NCBI GenBank assembly: GCA_017398685.1 | Contig: JAFQFH010000072.1 | Span: forward strand, 1 to 38,904 | Direction of reading: 5' to 3' | Source of the DNA: Oscillospiraceae bacterium | GTDB lineage: Bacteria > Bacillota > Clostridia > Oscillospirales > Oscillospiraceae | Length of the DNA stretch: 38,904 nt | Shown here: piece by piece, positions 14,818 through 23,826 of the stretch | Position numbering within the stretch: position 1 is the first letter of the stretch | Layout: each line of letters opens with the position of its first letter | Program-made: the position numbers and the translations under genes | Notes under the pieces: model-generated | The model's database searches: none | The model's input: only the letters and a program-made list of their open reading frames with translations | Told to the model about the DNA's origin: nothing

Positions 14818-16239
14818 ATGCTGCATCCCGCCCTTAGCCGCTTTCTGGCGGTGCTTCTGGCGATTTTGTGCCTTGTTCTGTTTCTTACAAGCTACTTTGG
14901 CTTGAGCGAAACGGATGAACTTAAAAATGACGATATCGCAAGCTATAATAAGCTGACCGAGCGCATTGCCACCTATGAGCGGCTTACCGCTGAGCTTGCC
15001 CAGATAGAGGAATATAAAAAGGCGGATGAAAAGCTGAGTGCTCAGGAAGAAGAGCACAACAGCACCGCATCCCAGCACCGAACTGAGCTTGCCGAACACA
15101 CTGCCAAGGAGGGTGCCTTCAAGCAGGGGGCGGACGCTCTTTGGGAGGCCAGAGCCAAGATAGACGAGCAAAGGATTGCGCTTGACTATAATGTGGGGCT
15201 TTTCAACCAGAAGGTTGCGGAGTTTGAGAAGATGAAGCAAATGGTGCAGGGCCTTGGCCAGCTGGCACAGGGCAGCGCAGCCGTGGCGGGCATACCGGCT
15301 ATACCGGACCCCGGCCCTCTGCCTGAAGAACCACAGCCGCCAAGTCCCCCCAATCCTGCCGACTATGCGGAAGGCGAAAACGATGCGGCCTATCAGCAGG
15401 CCCTTGGCGAATATAACAGCGCCCAGCAGAGCTATGAGCAGTACGAAGCTCACAAAATGCAGCTTGCGGCCTACCAGCAGTATTCTGCGACAGTAGCTCC
15501 CATCATGCAGGGCGGCGCGGCGGCTCTTGCCGCCCTTGGCAAACCCGTTCCCACGGACATTGCGGGAATGGCGCAGGCCTTGCAGGAGGCCAATGCCGAG
15601 CTTGGGCCTACCATCGAAGCGGCGGAAAAAGGCATAGCCGAGGGCAGGGCTGCCCTTGAAGCGGCCCAAAAGGCTCTGGATGATGGTGAACATACTATCC
15701 AGAGCAAGCTGGAGCTTATCTGGTATCAGATGGGTCAGGCCGAGGAGCAGGCTCAGGAGCTGGCAAAGGAAAAGGAAGAGCTGGCTGTCAATTCCGCTCA
15801 GCTTGAAAAAGAGCGGGAGCTTCTTGAAAAGCAGAAGGAAAACGAAAATAAGCTCCGCTCCACGAGAATTCTTCTCATGCAGAACAAGACCATTGAGGAG
15901 CGGGTAAATGCAGGCGGCGAGCTTGCGGAAGTTTCCGGACAGTACGCGGAGGAGTTCAAAGTCCAGTACGAAAAACAGTATGAGATACGCCGTGTGATCT
16001 GCTGGTTGGGTATCGCGGCGGGAATAGTTGGTATTCTTATGCTGCCCGCGGCCTTTGAGCTTATACACAGCCGCCTGCTTTTGCTTATGCCGGCCATTCT
16101 GAGCTTTCTGGCTTCAGCTCTGGCGGAGTTTTTAAGTGTCCGCAGCGGAGAAGGTCAGTTTTACACCGCGATCCCGGTCATATTTTTCTCGCTTTTCTAT
16201 GTTCTTGCTGCAAGGGGACGGAAAAAGATACCGCGCTGA
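14818..16239 (+). CDS. Coiled-coil membrane protein of unknown function
   Basis: A 473-residue protein with a single N-terminal membrane segment (about 8-29), a long Ala/Glu/Gln-rich coiled-coil region in two blocks (about 45-150 and 240-385), and a Pro-rich linker between them (PDPGPLPEEPQPPSPPNP, about 162-182). Three further membrane helices form the C-terminus (about 398-468, IAAGIVGILMLPAA and following). The coiled coil is probably extracytoplasmic if the first helix acts as an uncleaved signal. GGAGG eight bases before the ATG at 14818 decides the start over a GTG at 14803. A TATAAT at 14781-14786 may be its -10. I recognise no family. Its monocistronic placement gives no functional context. 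Confidence 0.75.
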   Translation: MLHPALSRFLAVLLAILCLVLFLTSYFGLSETDELKNDDIASYNKLTERIATYERLTAELAQIEEYKKADEKLSAQEEEHNSTASQHRTELAEHTAKEGAFKQGADALWEARAKIDEQRIALDYNVGLFNQKVAEFEKMKQMVQGLGQLAQGSAAVAGIPAIPDPGPLPEEPQPPSPPNPADYAEGENDAAYQQALGEYNSAQQSYEQYEAHKMQLAAYQQYSATVAPIMQGGAAALAALGKPVPTDIAGMAQALQEANAELGPTIEAAEKGIAEGRAALEAAQKALDDGEHTIQSKLELIWYQMGQAEEQAQELAKEKEELAVNSAQLEKERELLEKQKENENKLRSTRILLMQNKTIEERVNAGGELAEVSGQYAEEFKVQYEKQYEIRRVICWLGIAAGIVGILMLPAAFELIHSRLLLLMPAILSFLASALAEFLSVRSGEGQFYTAIPVIFFSLFYVLAARGRKKIPR

Positions 16240-16249
16240 AATGAATACC

Positions 16250-16285
16250 AAAGGGCTTGTTGCAAAACGAAGCAACAAGCCCTTT
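16250..16285. terminator. Bidirectional terminator between convergent genes
   Basis: AAAGGGCTTGTTGC (16250-16263) and GCAACAAGCCCTTT (16272-16285) form a perfect 14-bp stem with an 8-nt loop, placed between the convergent ends of the coiled-coil gene and recG. The flanks are only moderately T-rich in either direction. Confidence 0.7.
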
Positions 16286-16305
16286 GATATTTTCAATATT
16301 CTTTT

Positions 16306-18360
16306 TCAGTTGAAGCTGTCGCTGCTGAGTGTGAAAAGCCTTTCCACCCGCTCTTTCAAAGCTCTGTGTTCGGGCAATTCAAGGCCCTCGTCCCGCTCCA
16401 GCAGCAGCTTTGCCTCGGTCTGAGCCTTTTGCAGCACATTCACGTCGCCGCCCAGATCCGCAAGATGCATCTCCGGCAGACCGTGCTGTCTTGAGCCGAA
16501 GAAATCGCCGGGACCTCTCAGCCTCAGGTCTTCCTCGGAAATTTTAAAGCCGTCGTTGGTGTCGCACATTATTTTGAGCCTTGCCCGACTCTCCTCATTT
16601 TCCGCATCCGATACCAGTATGCAGTAGCTCTTGTGCTCACCACGGCCCACCCGGCCTCTCAGCTGATGCAGCTGTGAAAGCCCGAAACGCTCGGCATTTT
16701 CTATTATCATCAGTGCGGCATTGGGTACGTCCACACCCACTTCTATAACAGTCGTGGCTACAAGGATGTCAAGCTCGCCGCTTACAAAGTCCGCCATCAC
16801 CGCGTCCTTGTCCTTGGCCTTCATCCTGCCGTGGACACAGCCCACTCTCAGCTCCGGAAACTGTGCTGCCAGTGCTGCTGCGTGCTCCTGTGCACTTTTG
16901 AGCTTCACTGTCAGCTCCTCATTTTCCTCAACCATGGGGCACACAACAAAGACCTGCCTGCCCACGGCGCACTGCTTTTTTATAAAGCCGTTGAGCCTCG
17001 GCCTGTAGCTTTCATCCACCGCAAAGGTATCCACTTTCTGCCTGCCCGGAGGCAGCTCGTCAATGACGGACACATCCAGATCGCCGTAGATGATAAGCGC
17101 CAGTGTCCTTGGTATGGGAGTTGCGGACATTACAAGCACGTGAGGCTTTGCTCCCTTGGAGATAAGCGCCGAGCGCTGCTTCACACCGAAGCGGTGCTGC
17201 TCGTCGGTTATAACAAGGGATAGATTTTTGTATTCCACATCTGAGGAAAAAAGCGCGTGAGTGCCGATAACAAGGTCGATCTCGCCGCTTTGCAAAAGCG
17301 CTTTGACCTGCCGCTTTTCTTTTGCGCTCATAGCACCCGTCAGCTTGGCTATCCTTAAACCCATAGGTTCCAACAATTTGGAAAGGTTAACATAATGCTG
17401 CTCTGCCAGAATTTCGGTAGGAGCCATGTAAGCGCTCATAAGGCCGTTTTTCCAGCATTGCCATATAAGGGCCGCTGCCACCATGGTTTTGCCGCTGCCC
17501 ACGTCGCCCTGAACCAGTCTGTTCATTACAGAGCCGGAGCACATATCCGCAAGAGCTTCTTCAATTGCTCTTCGCTGAGCGCCCGTCAGTGAAAAGGGGA
17601 GGGCGGCGTAAAACTCAGTCATGTCGGCTGCTTTCAGAGGAATGCTGCTCTCCCGCACCCGCTCTTCCCGCATTTTGCCAAGGGCACAGGCCAGCACAAA
17701 AAGCTCCTCAAATATAAGCCGCCTGCGGGCCAGCTCCAGCGCCTCAAAATCCGCGGGGAAGTGAATATTCTCGTAGGCAAAGCCGCACTGGGCAAGCTGG
17801 CAGCTTTCCACCACTTCAGCGGGCAGCACATCGGGTATGAATCTCAGGCACTGATCAAGCCCCTGCCGTACAGCTTGCTGCAAAAGCCGCTGATTCAGCC
17901 CTGCGCTGAGCCTGTATATGGGCACTATCCGCCCGGTTACGCCGTTTACACTGTCGGATTTTTCGTGCACCGGGTTTGTCATACTGCGCCTTGCGCCTTT
18001 GACCTCTATCTTTCCGTAGAAATTGTACTGCTCCCCACACACGAACTGGTCTTTGACATAACTTTGGTTAAAATAAGTTATGTCAACTGAACCGCTCTCG
18101 TCCACTGCCCGGAATTTTACAATATCCAGTCCGCGGCGGATGCGGCTGAGTCTGGGAGTATCGGCGACGATGGCCTGAATGCACACATTTTCGTCGGACA
18201 TGGTCATGGCGATGGGCTTGAAGCTGCTTCTGTCCTCATAGCGTCTGGGGTAGTAGGAGATAAGGTCATGAAGAGAAAAGACGCCCAGCTTGTTAAGCGC
18301 CAGCGCCTTTTTCTCGCCTATTCCCTTGATGTACCGTATATCGGTGCTCAGGTCTGCCAT
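16306..18360 (-). CDS. recG: ATP-dependent DNA helicase RecG
   Basis: A 684-residue superfamily-2 helicase that remodels stalled forks and branched recombination intermediates. An N-terminal wedge/OB domain (about 60-150, DITYFNQSYVKD region) is followed by Walker A GDVGSGKT near residue 290, the DEQH box (ITDEQHRFG) near 388, SATPIPRT near 412, and the C-terminal TTVIEVGVDVPNA and QLRGRVGRG motifs VI. Length matches RecG (about 680). It follows apbE by 9 bp as the last gene of the unit. The only nearby Shine-Dalgarno-like bases are GGAG, about 17 nt upstream inside the apbE end, so translation may depend on coupling. Confidence 0.97.
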   Translation of the reverse strand: MADLSTDIRYIKGIGEKKALALNKLGVFSLHDLISYYPRRYEDRSSFKPIAMTMSDENVCIQAIVADTPRLSRIRRGLDIVKFRAVDESGSVDITYFNQSYVKDQFVCGEQYNFYGKIEVKGARRSMTNPVHEKSDSVNGVTGRIVPIYRLSAGLNQRLLQQAVRQGLDQCLRFIPDVLPAEVVESCQLAQCGFAYENIHFPADFEALELARRRLIFEELFVLACALGKMREERVRESSIPLKAADMTEFYAALPFSLTGAQRRAIEEALADMCSGSVMNRLVQGDVGSGKTMVAAALIWQCWKNGLMSAYMAPTEILAEQHYVNLSKLLEPMGLRIAKLTGAMSAKEKRQVKALLQSGEIDLVIGTHALFSSDVEYKNLSLVITDEQHRFGVKQRSALISKGAKPHVLVMSATPIPRTLALIIYGDLDVSVIDELPPGRQKVDTFAVDESYRPRLNGFIKKQCAVGRQVFVVCPMVEENEELTVKLKSAQEHAAALAAQFPELRVGCVHGRMKAKDKDAVMADFVSGELDILVATTVIEVGVDVPNAALMIIENAERFGLSQLHQLRGRVGRGEHKSYCILVSDAENEESRARLKIMCDTNDGFKISEEDLRLRGPGDFFGSRQHGLPEMHLADLGGDVNVLQKAQTEAKLLLERDEGLELPEHRALKERVERLFTLSSDSFN

Positions 18361-18369
18361 AGATGAATA

Positions 18370-19428
18370 TTACTCCACAAATTTAAGAGTGTAGTTCTGG
18401 TTTACAAGGGTGAATTCCTCAATAAGACCCTTGGTGCAGATGATTTTGTTGTCCTTGTTCACAAGGATCATTTCAAAGCCGCCGTGAGTGCGCCAGTAGT
18501 TTATGGCCTTGCTTTCGCCGCACACAAACATGGCGGTGGAAAGGCAGTCAGCCAGAGTTCCGTCCTCACAGATAATGGTCACGGACTGGAGGGAGTTTGT
18601 GACCGGGTGTCCGGAGCTGGGGTTTATGATATGGTGGTAGCTGTTGTTGCGGTTGTCGGTGAAGTAGCGCTGATAGCTGCCGCTGGTGACTATGGCAGTT
18701 TCGCCCACATTTACAACTCCAAGGAAGCTTGCAGTGTTGTTGGGGTCCTGAATGGCCACGTTCCATTGAGTGCCGTCAGGCTTGAGACCCAAGGTCTGTA
18801 CGTTGCCGCCCAGGGAGATTATGCCGCTTGTGACACCGGCCTGCCGCATGGCCTCAATGCCGTTGTCGGCGGCACAGCCCTTGGCGCAGGAGGCGAAGCT
18901 CAGCTCACCGTAGGTGGGGATGGACACGGCGTAGGAGGCGGAGTTGGGGAAGCTTGTGAGCACCAGCTGATTGAAGCAGGTGCGGGAAAGATCCTCTGCA
19001 ATTTCCTCGGCTGTGGGCACGTAGTATTTCCCGTCCACAAAGCCCCAGCGTTTAATAAGGGGGTAGAGTGTAAGGTCAAGGGCACCGTCGGTCTGCTTAT
19101 AGACGGTGTGGGCGGTGCTGAGCATCTGGGCCACCTGACCGCTGACAACAGTACTGGAGCCCAGTGCATGATTTATGGCATAGGTGGTGCTGGTCTCAAT
19201 CTCCGGGTCCAGCATGGCGTCCATGGAAACTATAATGCTCTCTGCGGCGGCAAGGCCGGCGTTTGCGTTTTTGCCGTAGGCCGTCAGGGTCATTACCGTG
19301 TCCATGGCGTAGACTACCCGCTGCGTCTCCTTGGTCTCGCCGCAGGCGGCAAGGGGCAGGCACATAGCCACGCACAAAACTATGCAGATTATTTTACAGA
19401 AGATGCTTGTGTGCTTCATATAACTCAT
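18370..19428 (-). CDS. apbE: FAD:protein FMN transferase (ApbE), lipoprotein
   Basis: A 352-residue ApbE-family enzyme that attaches FMN covalently to Ser/Thr of flavoproteins such as RnfG/RnfD and NqrB/C-type subunits, using FAD and Mg2+. A lipoprotein signal (CIVLCVAMCLPLAAC, lipobox LAAC, Cys near residue 29) anchors it outside the membrane. YAMDTVMTLTAYG, SGIISLGGNVQTLG and the HHIINPSSGHPV motif with the metal site are all visible. The start overlaps the aldo/keto reductase gene by 35 bp. AAGGA precedes the first ATG at 19428; an ATG three codons in would also give a good signal peptide. No flavinylation target lies in the window. Confidence 0.94.
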   Translation of the reverse strand: MSYMKHTSIFCKIICIVLCVAMCLPLAACGETKETQRVVYAMDTVMTLTAYGKNANAGLAAAESIIVSMDAMLDPEIETSTTYAINHALGSSTVVSGQVAQMLSTAHTVYKQTDGALDLTLYPLIKRWGFVDGKYYVPTAEEIAEDLSRTCFNQLVLTSFPNSASYAVSIPTYGELSFASCAKGCAADNGIEAMRQAGVTSGIISLGGNVQTLGLKPDGTQWNVAIQDPNNTASFLGVVNVGETAIVTSGSYQRYFTDNRNNSYHHIINPSSGHPVTNSLQSVTIICEDGTLADCLSTAMFVCGESKAINYWRTHGGFEMILVNKDNKIICTKGLIEEFTLVNQNYTLKFVE

Positions 19429-20425
19429 TGTAATCCTTCAGCATGTATTTAAGCAGGCTGGGGGTATCCAGCCCGTAGGGGCAGCGGCTGGAACAAAGGC
19501 CGCATTCAACGCAGTCATTGATCTTGTTCATTTTCGCCCGCCACTCGTCGCTCAGGTAGGGACGCCACGGGGAACGGCGCAGCAGCATATCCATGCGCGC
19601 GCAGTTTCTGATCTCAATGCCCACGGTGCAGGGCATGCAGTAGCCGCAGCTTCTGCAAAAGCTGCCGGAAAGCTCCTGCCGGTCCTTTTTGATGACTGCG
19701 GAAATTTCCTCATCCATCTGCGGATCCTCTTCGGCCAGCTTCAGCCATTGCTCAAGCTCTTCAAGGCTCTGAATGCCCCAGATAGGCACCACATTGTCGT
19801 AAAGGTTCATGAAAGCGTGGCAGGCTCTGGCGTTGGGACCCAGAAGACCGCCGGCCAGACCTTTCATGGCGATATAGCCCATGTCGGCCTCTCTGCACTT
19901 TTCGGCCAGTGCCAGATCTCTTTCTGAGGAAATGTAGCTGAAAGGGAACTGCAAAGTTTCATAGTCCCCGGTTTCTATGCTCTTTTCGGCAATGTCAATG
20001 GAGTGGGTGGTCAGACCGATGTGGCGTATCCAGCCCCGCTTTTTTGCTTCCAGTGCACCGGCGTACTCACTTTCAGGGTCATTTACATCGGGCAGCCTCG
20101 TCACCTGATGAAACTGGAACAGGTCTATGTAGTCGGTTTTCAGCATGCGCAGGCTGTTTTCGATGTGCTCCAGCACGCCAGCCTTCGTCTTGGCGGCGCT
20201 CTTTGTGGAGATGACGATGTCGCCTCGCACATCAGCCAAGGCAAGGCCCATCTTGTATTCGCTGTCTGTGTACATGTTGGCGGTGTCAAAATAGCGGATG
20301 CCGCCATCGTATGCTGCGCGCAAAAGCTTTACGGCATAGTCGGTGTCACAGCGCTGAACAGGCAGACAGCCCATAGCGGGCTTTGTTACTATAAGCTCGG
20401 TTTTCCCCAGTCTTATTGTTTTCAT
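19394..20425 (-). CDS. Aldo/keto reductase with C-terminal 4Fe-4S domain
   Basis: A 343-residue fusion of an aldo/keto reductase barrel and a ferredoxin-like tail. The AKR tetrad regions are seen at YFDTANMYTDSEYKMG (Asp and Tyr), VISTKSAAK (Lys) and LFQFHQV (His), with MGYIAMKGLAGG later. The tail has CRSCGYCMPC near residue 261 and CVECGLCSSRCPYG near 306, enough for one to two clusters. Such fused proteins are common in anaerobes, but substrates are mostly unknown. ATG at 20425 is chosen because GAGGT lies six bases upstream; the ATG four codons earlier overlaps that site. It heads an operon with apbE and recG. Confidence 0.9.
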   Translation of the reverse strand: MKTIRLGKTELIVTKPAMGCLPVQRCDTDYAVKLLRAAYDGGIRYFDTANMYTDSEYKMGLALADVRGDIVISTKSAAKTKAGVLEHIENSLRMLKTDYIDLFQFHQVTRLPDVNDPESEYAGALEAKKRGWIRHIGLTTHSIDIAEKSIETGDYETLQFPFSYISSERDLALAEKCREADMGYIAMKGLAGGLLGPNARACHAFMNLYDNVVPIWGIQSLEELEQWLKLAEEDPQMDEEISAVIKKDRQELSGSFCRSCGYCMPCTVGIEIRNCARMDMLLRRSPWRPYLSDEWRAKMNKINDCVECGLCSSRCPYGLDTPSLLKYMLKDYNELYEAHKHLL

Positions 20426-20616
20426 ATTGCACCTCATTTCTACAAAAGAAAAGTAAAACTGCTATTTACTTTGCAGGCAGGATTTGGTATAATACGCAAG
20501 CAAAGCCAATGACTCGGCCATATGAAATAGTTCATGGTATTATAGCAGACAGCACTGGTTTTGTAAATAAAAAAGCTGATTTTGCCTCCTTTGCGGAGCT
20601 CTTTCGGCCCATATCC

Positions 20617-20693
20617 GTGCCCGTAGCTCAGCTGGATAGAGTGACAGACTCCGACTCTGTAGGTCGCAAGTTCGAATCTTGTCGGGCATACCA
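20617..20693 (+). tRNA. tRNA-Arg (anticodon CCG)
   Basis: A 77-nt cloverleaf with acceptor GTGCCCG/CGGGCAT (closing G1-U72), D arm TAGCTCAGCTGGATAGAG, anticodon arm ACAGA/TCTGT presenting CCG, and T-loop TTCGAAT, ending in encoded CCA at 20691-20693. It decodes CGG. A TATAAT at 20488-20493 with a weak TTTACT 17 bp upstream is a possible distant promoter. Confidence 0.94.
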
Positions 20694-20719
20694 CGTCGCA
20701 GCAGATTTCGCTCTGCTCC

Positions 20720-20755
20720 AAAACAGCCGTTTCAAAAGAAGCGGCTGTTTTCTCG
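20720..20755 (+). terminator. Terminator of tRNA-Arg
   Basis: AAAACAGCCG (20720-20729) pairs with CGGCTGTTTT (20742-20751); the stem extends inward through TTTC/GAAG with one G-U to a 4-nt loop. The T run forms the 3' arm and continues as TTTTCTCGTCT. Confidence 0.75.
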
Positions 20756-20779
20756 TCTGAGCTGTATCGCTGCTCCTTT

Positions 20780-20814
20780 CCGTCTCAAAGCCGCTTAGTT
20801 GGGCTTTGAGACGG
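20780..20814. repeat. 13-bp inverted repeat without a T tract
   Basis: CCGTCTCAAAGCC (20780-20792) and GGCTTTGAGACGG (20802-20814) are perfectly complementary with a 9-nt loop. Neither side has a T run, so it is not a standard terminator. The 478-bp space 20694-21171 holds this, the tRNA terminator, an ArgR-like box and the argG promoter, and no convincing gene. Confidence 0.55.
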
Positions 20815-20908
20815 TGGTCGGGCTTGTTTTGGTATATGCCCTCAGATGAGAACGAAACTGAGTAAGCAAAGTTGCAGAAGAACAGGCATACGCCCTGAAT
20901 GAATAAAA

Positions 20909-20922
20909 TGCATAAAAATGAA
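20909..20922 (+). promoter_or_regulatory. Putative ArgR (AhrC) box
   Basis: TGCATAAAAATGAA matches the ARG-box pattern TGNATWWWWATNCA at all but one fixed position, and it is preceded by an overlapping TGAAT half-site. It lies about 190 bp before the argG promoter. A further TGAAT half-site lies just before the -35 at 21089-21093. Control of the arginine operon by ArgR is expected but not proven. Confidence 0.35.
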
Positions 20923-21099
20923 TACTTCCATAGCGCTTTTCATTGTGCTGCGCATAAAATCAAAGCTGCCCAGCCTGACTCTACCGCCTTGTTGACACGG
21001 GATAAGCACAAATTTTTGTGCAGCTTATATAAAAAAACTGGCGATGCTTTGTGCCCAACTGACAGCTCGGATAAAGATGCACAAAAAATGAATAAATAC

Positions 21100-21128
21100 T
21101 TGACTTTATGTGCCTGCGATAGTATATT
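21100..21128 (+). promoter_or_regulatory. Promoter of the arginine operon
   Basis: TTGACT (21100-21105) and TATATT (21123-21128) are separated by 17 bp, about 44 bp before the argG ATG at 21172. An AT-rich TGAATAAATA abuts the -35. Confidence 0.75.
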
Positions 21129-21171
21129 TATACACACAGAAAAGATTTCACATTCATTTGGAGGCAATAAA

Positions 21172-22389
21172 ATGAATAAAGCTGATATAAAGAAAGTCGT
21201 ACTTGCATACTCCGGCGGTCTGGATACTTCCATCATCATCCCCTGGCTGAAGGAAAATTACAATAACTGCGAAGTCATCGCCGTTTCCGGCAACGTGGGT
21301 CAGGCCGACGAACTTGAGGGTCTTGAAGAAAAGGCCATAAAGACCGGCGCATCCAAGCTCTACGTTCTGGATCTGACCGAGGAATATGTGGATGAATACA
21401 TAATTCCTACCATGAAGGCCGGCGCCGTTTATGAAGATTATCTTCTCGGCACAAGCCACGCCCGCCCCTGCATCGCCAAGGGCCTTGTTGAGATCGCCAT
21501 CAAGGAAGGCGCCGACGCCATCTGCCACGGCTGCACCGGCAAGGGCAACGACCAGGTCCGTTTCGAGCTGGCAATCAAGCATTTTGCACCCAATATGCCC
21601 ATCATCGCCCCCTGGCGTGAGTGGGATATAAAGTCCCGCGAGGAGGAGATCGACTATGCCGAGGCTCACAACATCCCCCTCAAGATAAACCGCGAGACCA
21701 ACTACTCCAAGGACAAAAACCTCTGGCATCTTTCACACGAGGGCCTTGACCTTGAGGACACCGGCAACGAGCCTCTGTACGAAAAGCCCGGTTTCCTTGA
21801 AATGTGTGTTAGCCCCCTGCAGGCTCCTGACACTCCCACCTATGTGGAGCTGGACTTTGTGCAGGGCGTACCCACCGCTCTCGACGGTGTTGAGATGAGC
21901 GCCAAGGAGATCATCCTCAAGCTCAACGAGCTGGGCGGCGCAAACGGCATAGGCCTTCTGGACATTGTTGAAAACCGCCTGGTCGGCATGAAGTGCCGCG
22001 GCGTTTACGAGACTCCCGGCGGCACCATCCTCTACTTTGCCCACAGCTATCTGGAGAGCATCTGCCTTGACAAGATGACCCTCCACGAAAAGCAGAAGCT
22101 GTCCATCACCTTTGCAGAGCTGGTGTACAACGGCCAGTGGTTCACCCCTCTGCGGGAAGCACTCTCTGCCTTTGTTGACAAGACTCAGGAGAAGGTCACC
22201 GGCAAGGTCAAGCTCAAGCTCTACAAGGGCAATATGATAAAGGCCGGCGTGTGGAGTCCCTACTCCCTCTACTCTGAGGAGATAGCCACCTTCGGCGAGA
22301 GCGACTACAATCAGGCCGACTCCGCAGGCTTCATCAATCTTTACGGTCTGCCCATCAAGGTTCAGGCCATGGTAGACGGCAAGAAATAA
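21172..22389 (+). CDS. argG: Argininosuccinate synthase
   Basis: A 405-residue enzyme joining citrulline and aspartate with ATP to form argininosuccinate, the penultimate step of arginine synthesis. The N-type PP-loop AYSGGLDTS lies at 12-20, [10 protein letters not shown] near 40, then the citrulline/aspartate segments [13 protein letters not shown] and [17 protein letters not shown]. Length fits (about 400). GGAGG nine bases before the ATG at 21172 sets the start; an upstream in-frame extension to 20899 lacks support and would cross the promoter. It is the first gene of a nine-gene operon, followed by argH after 46 bp that include a small CTCCGG/CCGGAG hairpin. Confidence 0.97.
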   Translation: MNKADIKKVVLAYSGGLDTSIIIPWLKENYNNCEVIAVSGNVGQADELEGLEEKAIKTGASKLYVLDLTEEYVDEYIIPTMKAGAVYEDYLLGTSHARPCIAKGLVEIAIKEGADAICHGCTGKGNDQVRFELAIKHFAPNMPIIAPWREWDIKSREEEIDYAEAHNIPLKINRETNYSKDKNLWHLSHEGLDLEDTGNEPLYEKPGFLEMCVSPLQAPDTPTYVELDFVQGVPTALDGVEMSAKEIILKLNELGGANGIGLLDIVENRLVGMKCRGVYETPGGTILYFAHSYLESICLDKMTLHEKQKLSITFAELVYNGQWFTPLREALSAFVDKTQEKVTGKVKLKLYKGNMIKAGVWSPYSLYSEEIATFGESDYNQADSAGFINLYGLPIKVQAMVDGKK

Positions 22390-22435
22390 TATCCGCTCCG
22401 GTTTCGCCGGAGACGGCGGAAAGGAGAGATGCCAT

Positions 22436-23812
22436 ATGGCAAAAATGTGGGCCGGACGCACTGAGGGCGTCACCAGCAAACTGGCGGATGATTTCAATTC
22501 CTCCATCCACTTTGACTGCCGTATGTTTAAGCAGGATATCACAGGCAGCATGGCCCACGCAGCGATGCTGGGCGCAAAGGGGATAATCACTCCCACCGAT
22601 GCGGATACGCTCATAGAGGGACTTGAGGGCATCCTCAATGACCTTCAGTCCGGCGCTCTGGAATTTGACATGAGCTGCGAGGATATCCATATGTTTGTGG
22701 AGCAGGTGCTCACCGAGCGACTGGGCGATGTGGGCAAAAAGCTCCATACTGCCAGAAGCCGCAACGATCAGGTGGCGCTGGATCTGAGAATGTACCTGAG
22801 AGACGAGTGCGACACGGTAATGGGCCTTGTGAAAAAGCTCGTTGAGGTCATTCTTATAAAGGCAGGGGAGTACAAGGCGGCGATAATGCCCGGCTACACC
22901 CATCTCCAGAGAGCTCAGCCCATCACCTTCGGCCACCACCTTATGGCCTACGCCATGATGCTCCTGCGTGATCTTGAAAGACTCTCTGACTGCCGGAAAC
23001 GCATCAATGTCTCACCCATCGGCTCCTGCGCCCTTGCAGGTACTACATATGATACTGACAGGTACTTCGAGGCGGAGAAGCTGGGTTTTGACAGCGTGTG
23101 CATGAACAGCATAGACGGTGTCTCCGACAGGGACTTCTGTGCAGAGCTTTTAAGTGCTTTCTCCATTTTGATGATGCACCTGTCCAGATTTTCCGAAGAG
23201 GTCATTCTCTGGTGCAGCTGGGAATTCAAGTTCGTGGAGCTGTCGGATGAATATACCACCGGCTCCTCCATCATGCCCCAGAAGAAAAACCCGGATATGG
23301 CGGAGCTGGTAAGAGGCAAGACAGGGCGCGTCTACGGAGATCTTGTAAGTATGCTGACAGTGCTCAAGGGCATCCCCCTTGCCTATAATAAAGATATGCA
23401 GGAGGACAAGGAGAGCGTGTTCGACGCCTGCGACACGGTTAAAATGTGTCTCATGGTGTTTGCAGAAATGCTCTCCGGCATGAGAGCCATCCCCGAAAAC
23501 ATGAAAAAGGCGGCTCAGAAGGGCTTCATAAATGCTACCGACCTTGCAGATTACCTTGTGAAAAAGGGCCTGCCCTTCAGAAGTGCCTACAAGATATCCG
23601 GCGAGCTTGTAAGAAAATGCATCGCTGAAAACAAGGTTCTGGAGGAGCTGAGTCTGGACGAATTCAAAGCTCACTCCGAGCTTATAGAAGACGATATATA
23701 CAGTGAGATAGACCTGCTCACCTGCGTTGAAAAGCGCATCTCACTGGGCGGGACATCCGTTTCAATGGTGGAGCGGCAGATAGAATTTGTAAAAAATAAA
23801 TTGAGTATATAA
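22436..23812 (+). CDS. argH: Argininosuccinate lyase
   Basis: A 458-residue member of the fumarase/aspartase superfamily that splits argininosuccinate into arginine and fumarate. The signature TGSSIMPQKKNPD lies near residues 276-288 with the catalytic serine loop. HTARSRNDQVALD (about 103-115) and PGYTHLQRAQPITFGHH (about 152-168) form the active site with the other subunits. AAAGGAGAG precedes the ATG. The fumarate it releases is the substrate of the FumC encoded further along the same operon. Confidence 0.97.
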   Translation: MAKMWAGRTEGVTSKLADDFNSSIHFDCRMFKQDITGSMAHAAMLGAKGIITPTDADTLIEGLEGILNDLQSGALEFDMSCEDIHMFVEQVLTERLGDVGKKLHTARSRNDQVALDLRMYLRDECDTVMGLVKKLVEVILIKAGEYKAAIMPGYTHLQRAQPITFGHHLMAYAMMLLRDLERLSDCRKRINVSPIGSCALAGTTYDTDRYFEAEKLGFDSVCMNSIDGVSDRDFCAELLSAFSILMMHLSRFSEEVILWCSWEFKFVELSDEYTTGSSIMPQKKNPDMAELVRGKTGRVYGDLVSMLTVLKGIPLAYNKDMQEDKESVFDACDTVKMCLMVFAEMLSGMRAIPENMKKAAQKGFINATDLADYLVKKGLPFRSAYKISGELVRKCIAENKVLEELSLDEFKAHSELIEDDIYSEIDLLTCVEKRISLGGTSVSMVERQIEFVKNKLSI

Positions 23813-23826
23813 AGGAGAATAAAAAA

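Noticed and set aside
14752-16068. A 438-codon minus-strand frame opposite the coiled-coil membrane gene
   Set aside because: The plus-strand gene has a good ribosome site, membrane segments and coiled coil; the reverse frame mirrors its repetitive codons.
20899-21171. N-terminal extension of argG in the same frame
   Set aside because: It lacks ArgG homology, crosses the promoter at 21100-21128, and the GGAGG before 21172 defines the start.
20694-21171. T-box or other riboswitch upstream of argG
   Set aside because: No T-box sequence or specifier-like stem was seen; the region offers only simple hairpins, an ArgR-like box and a promoter.
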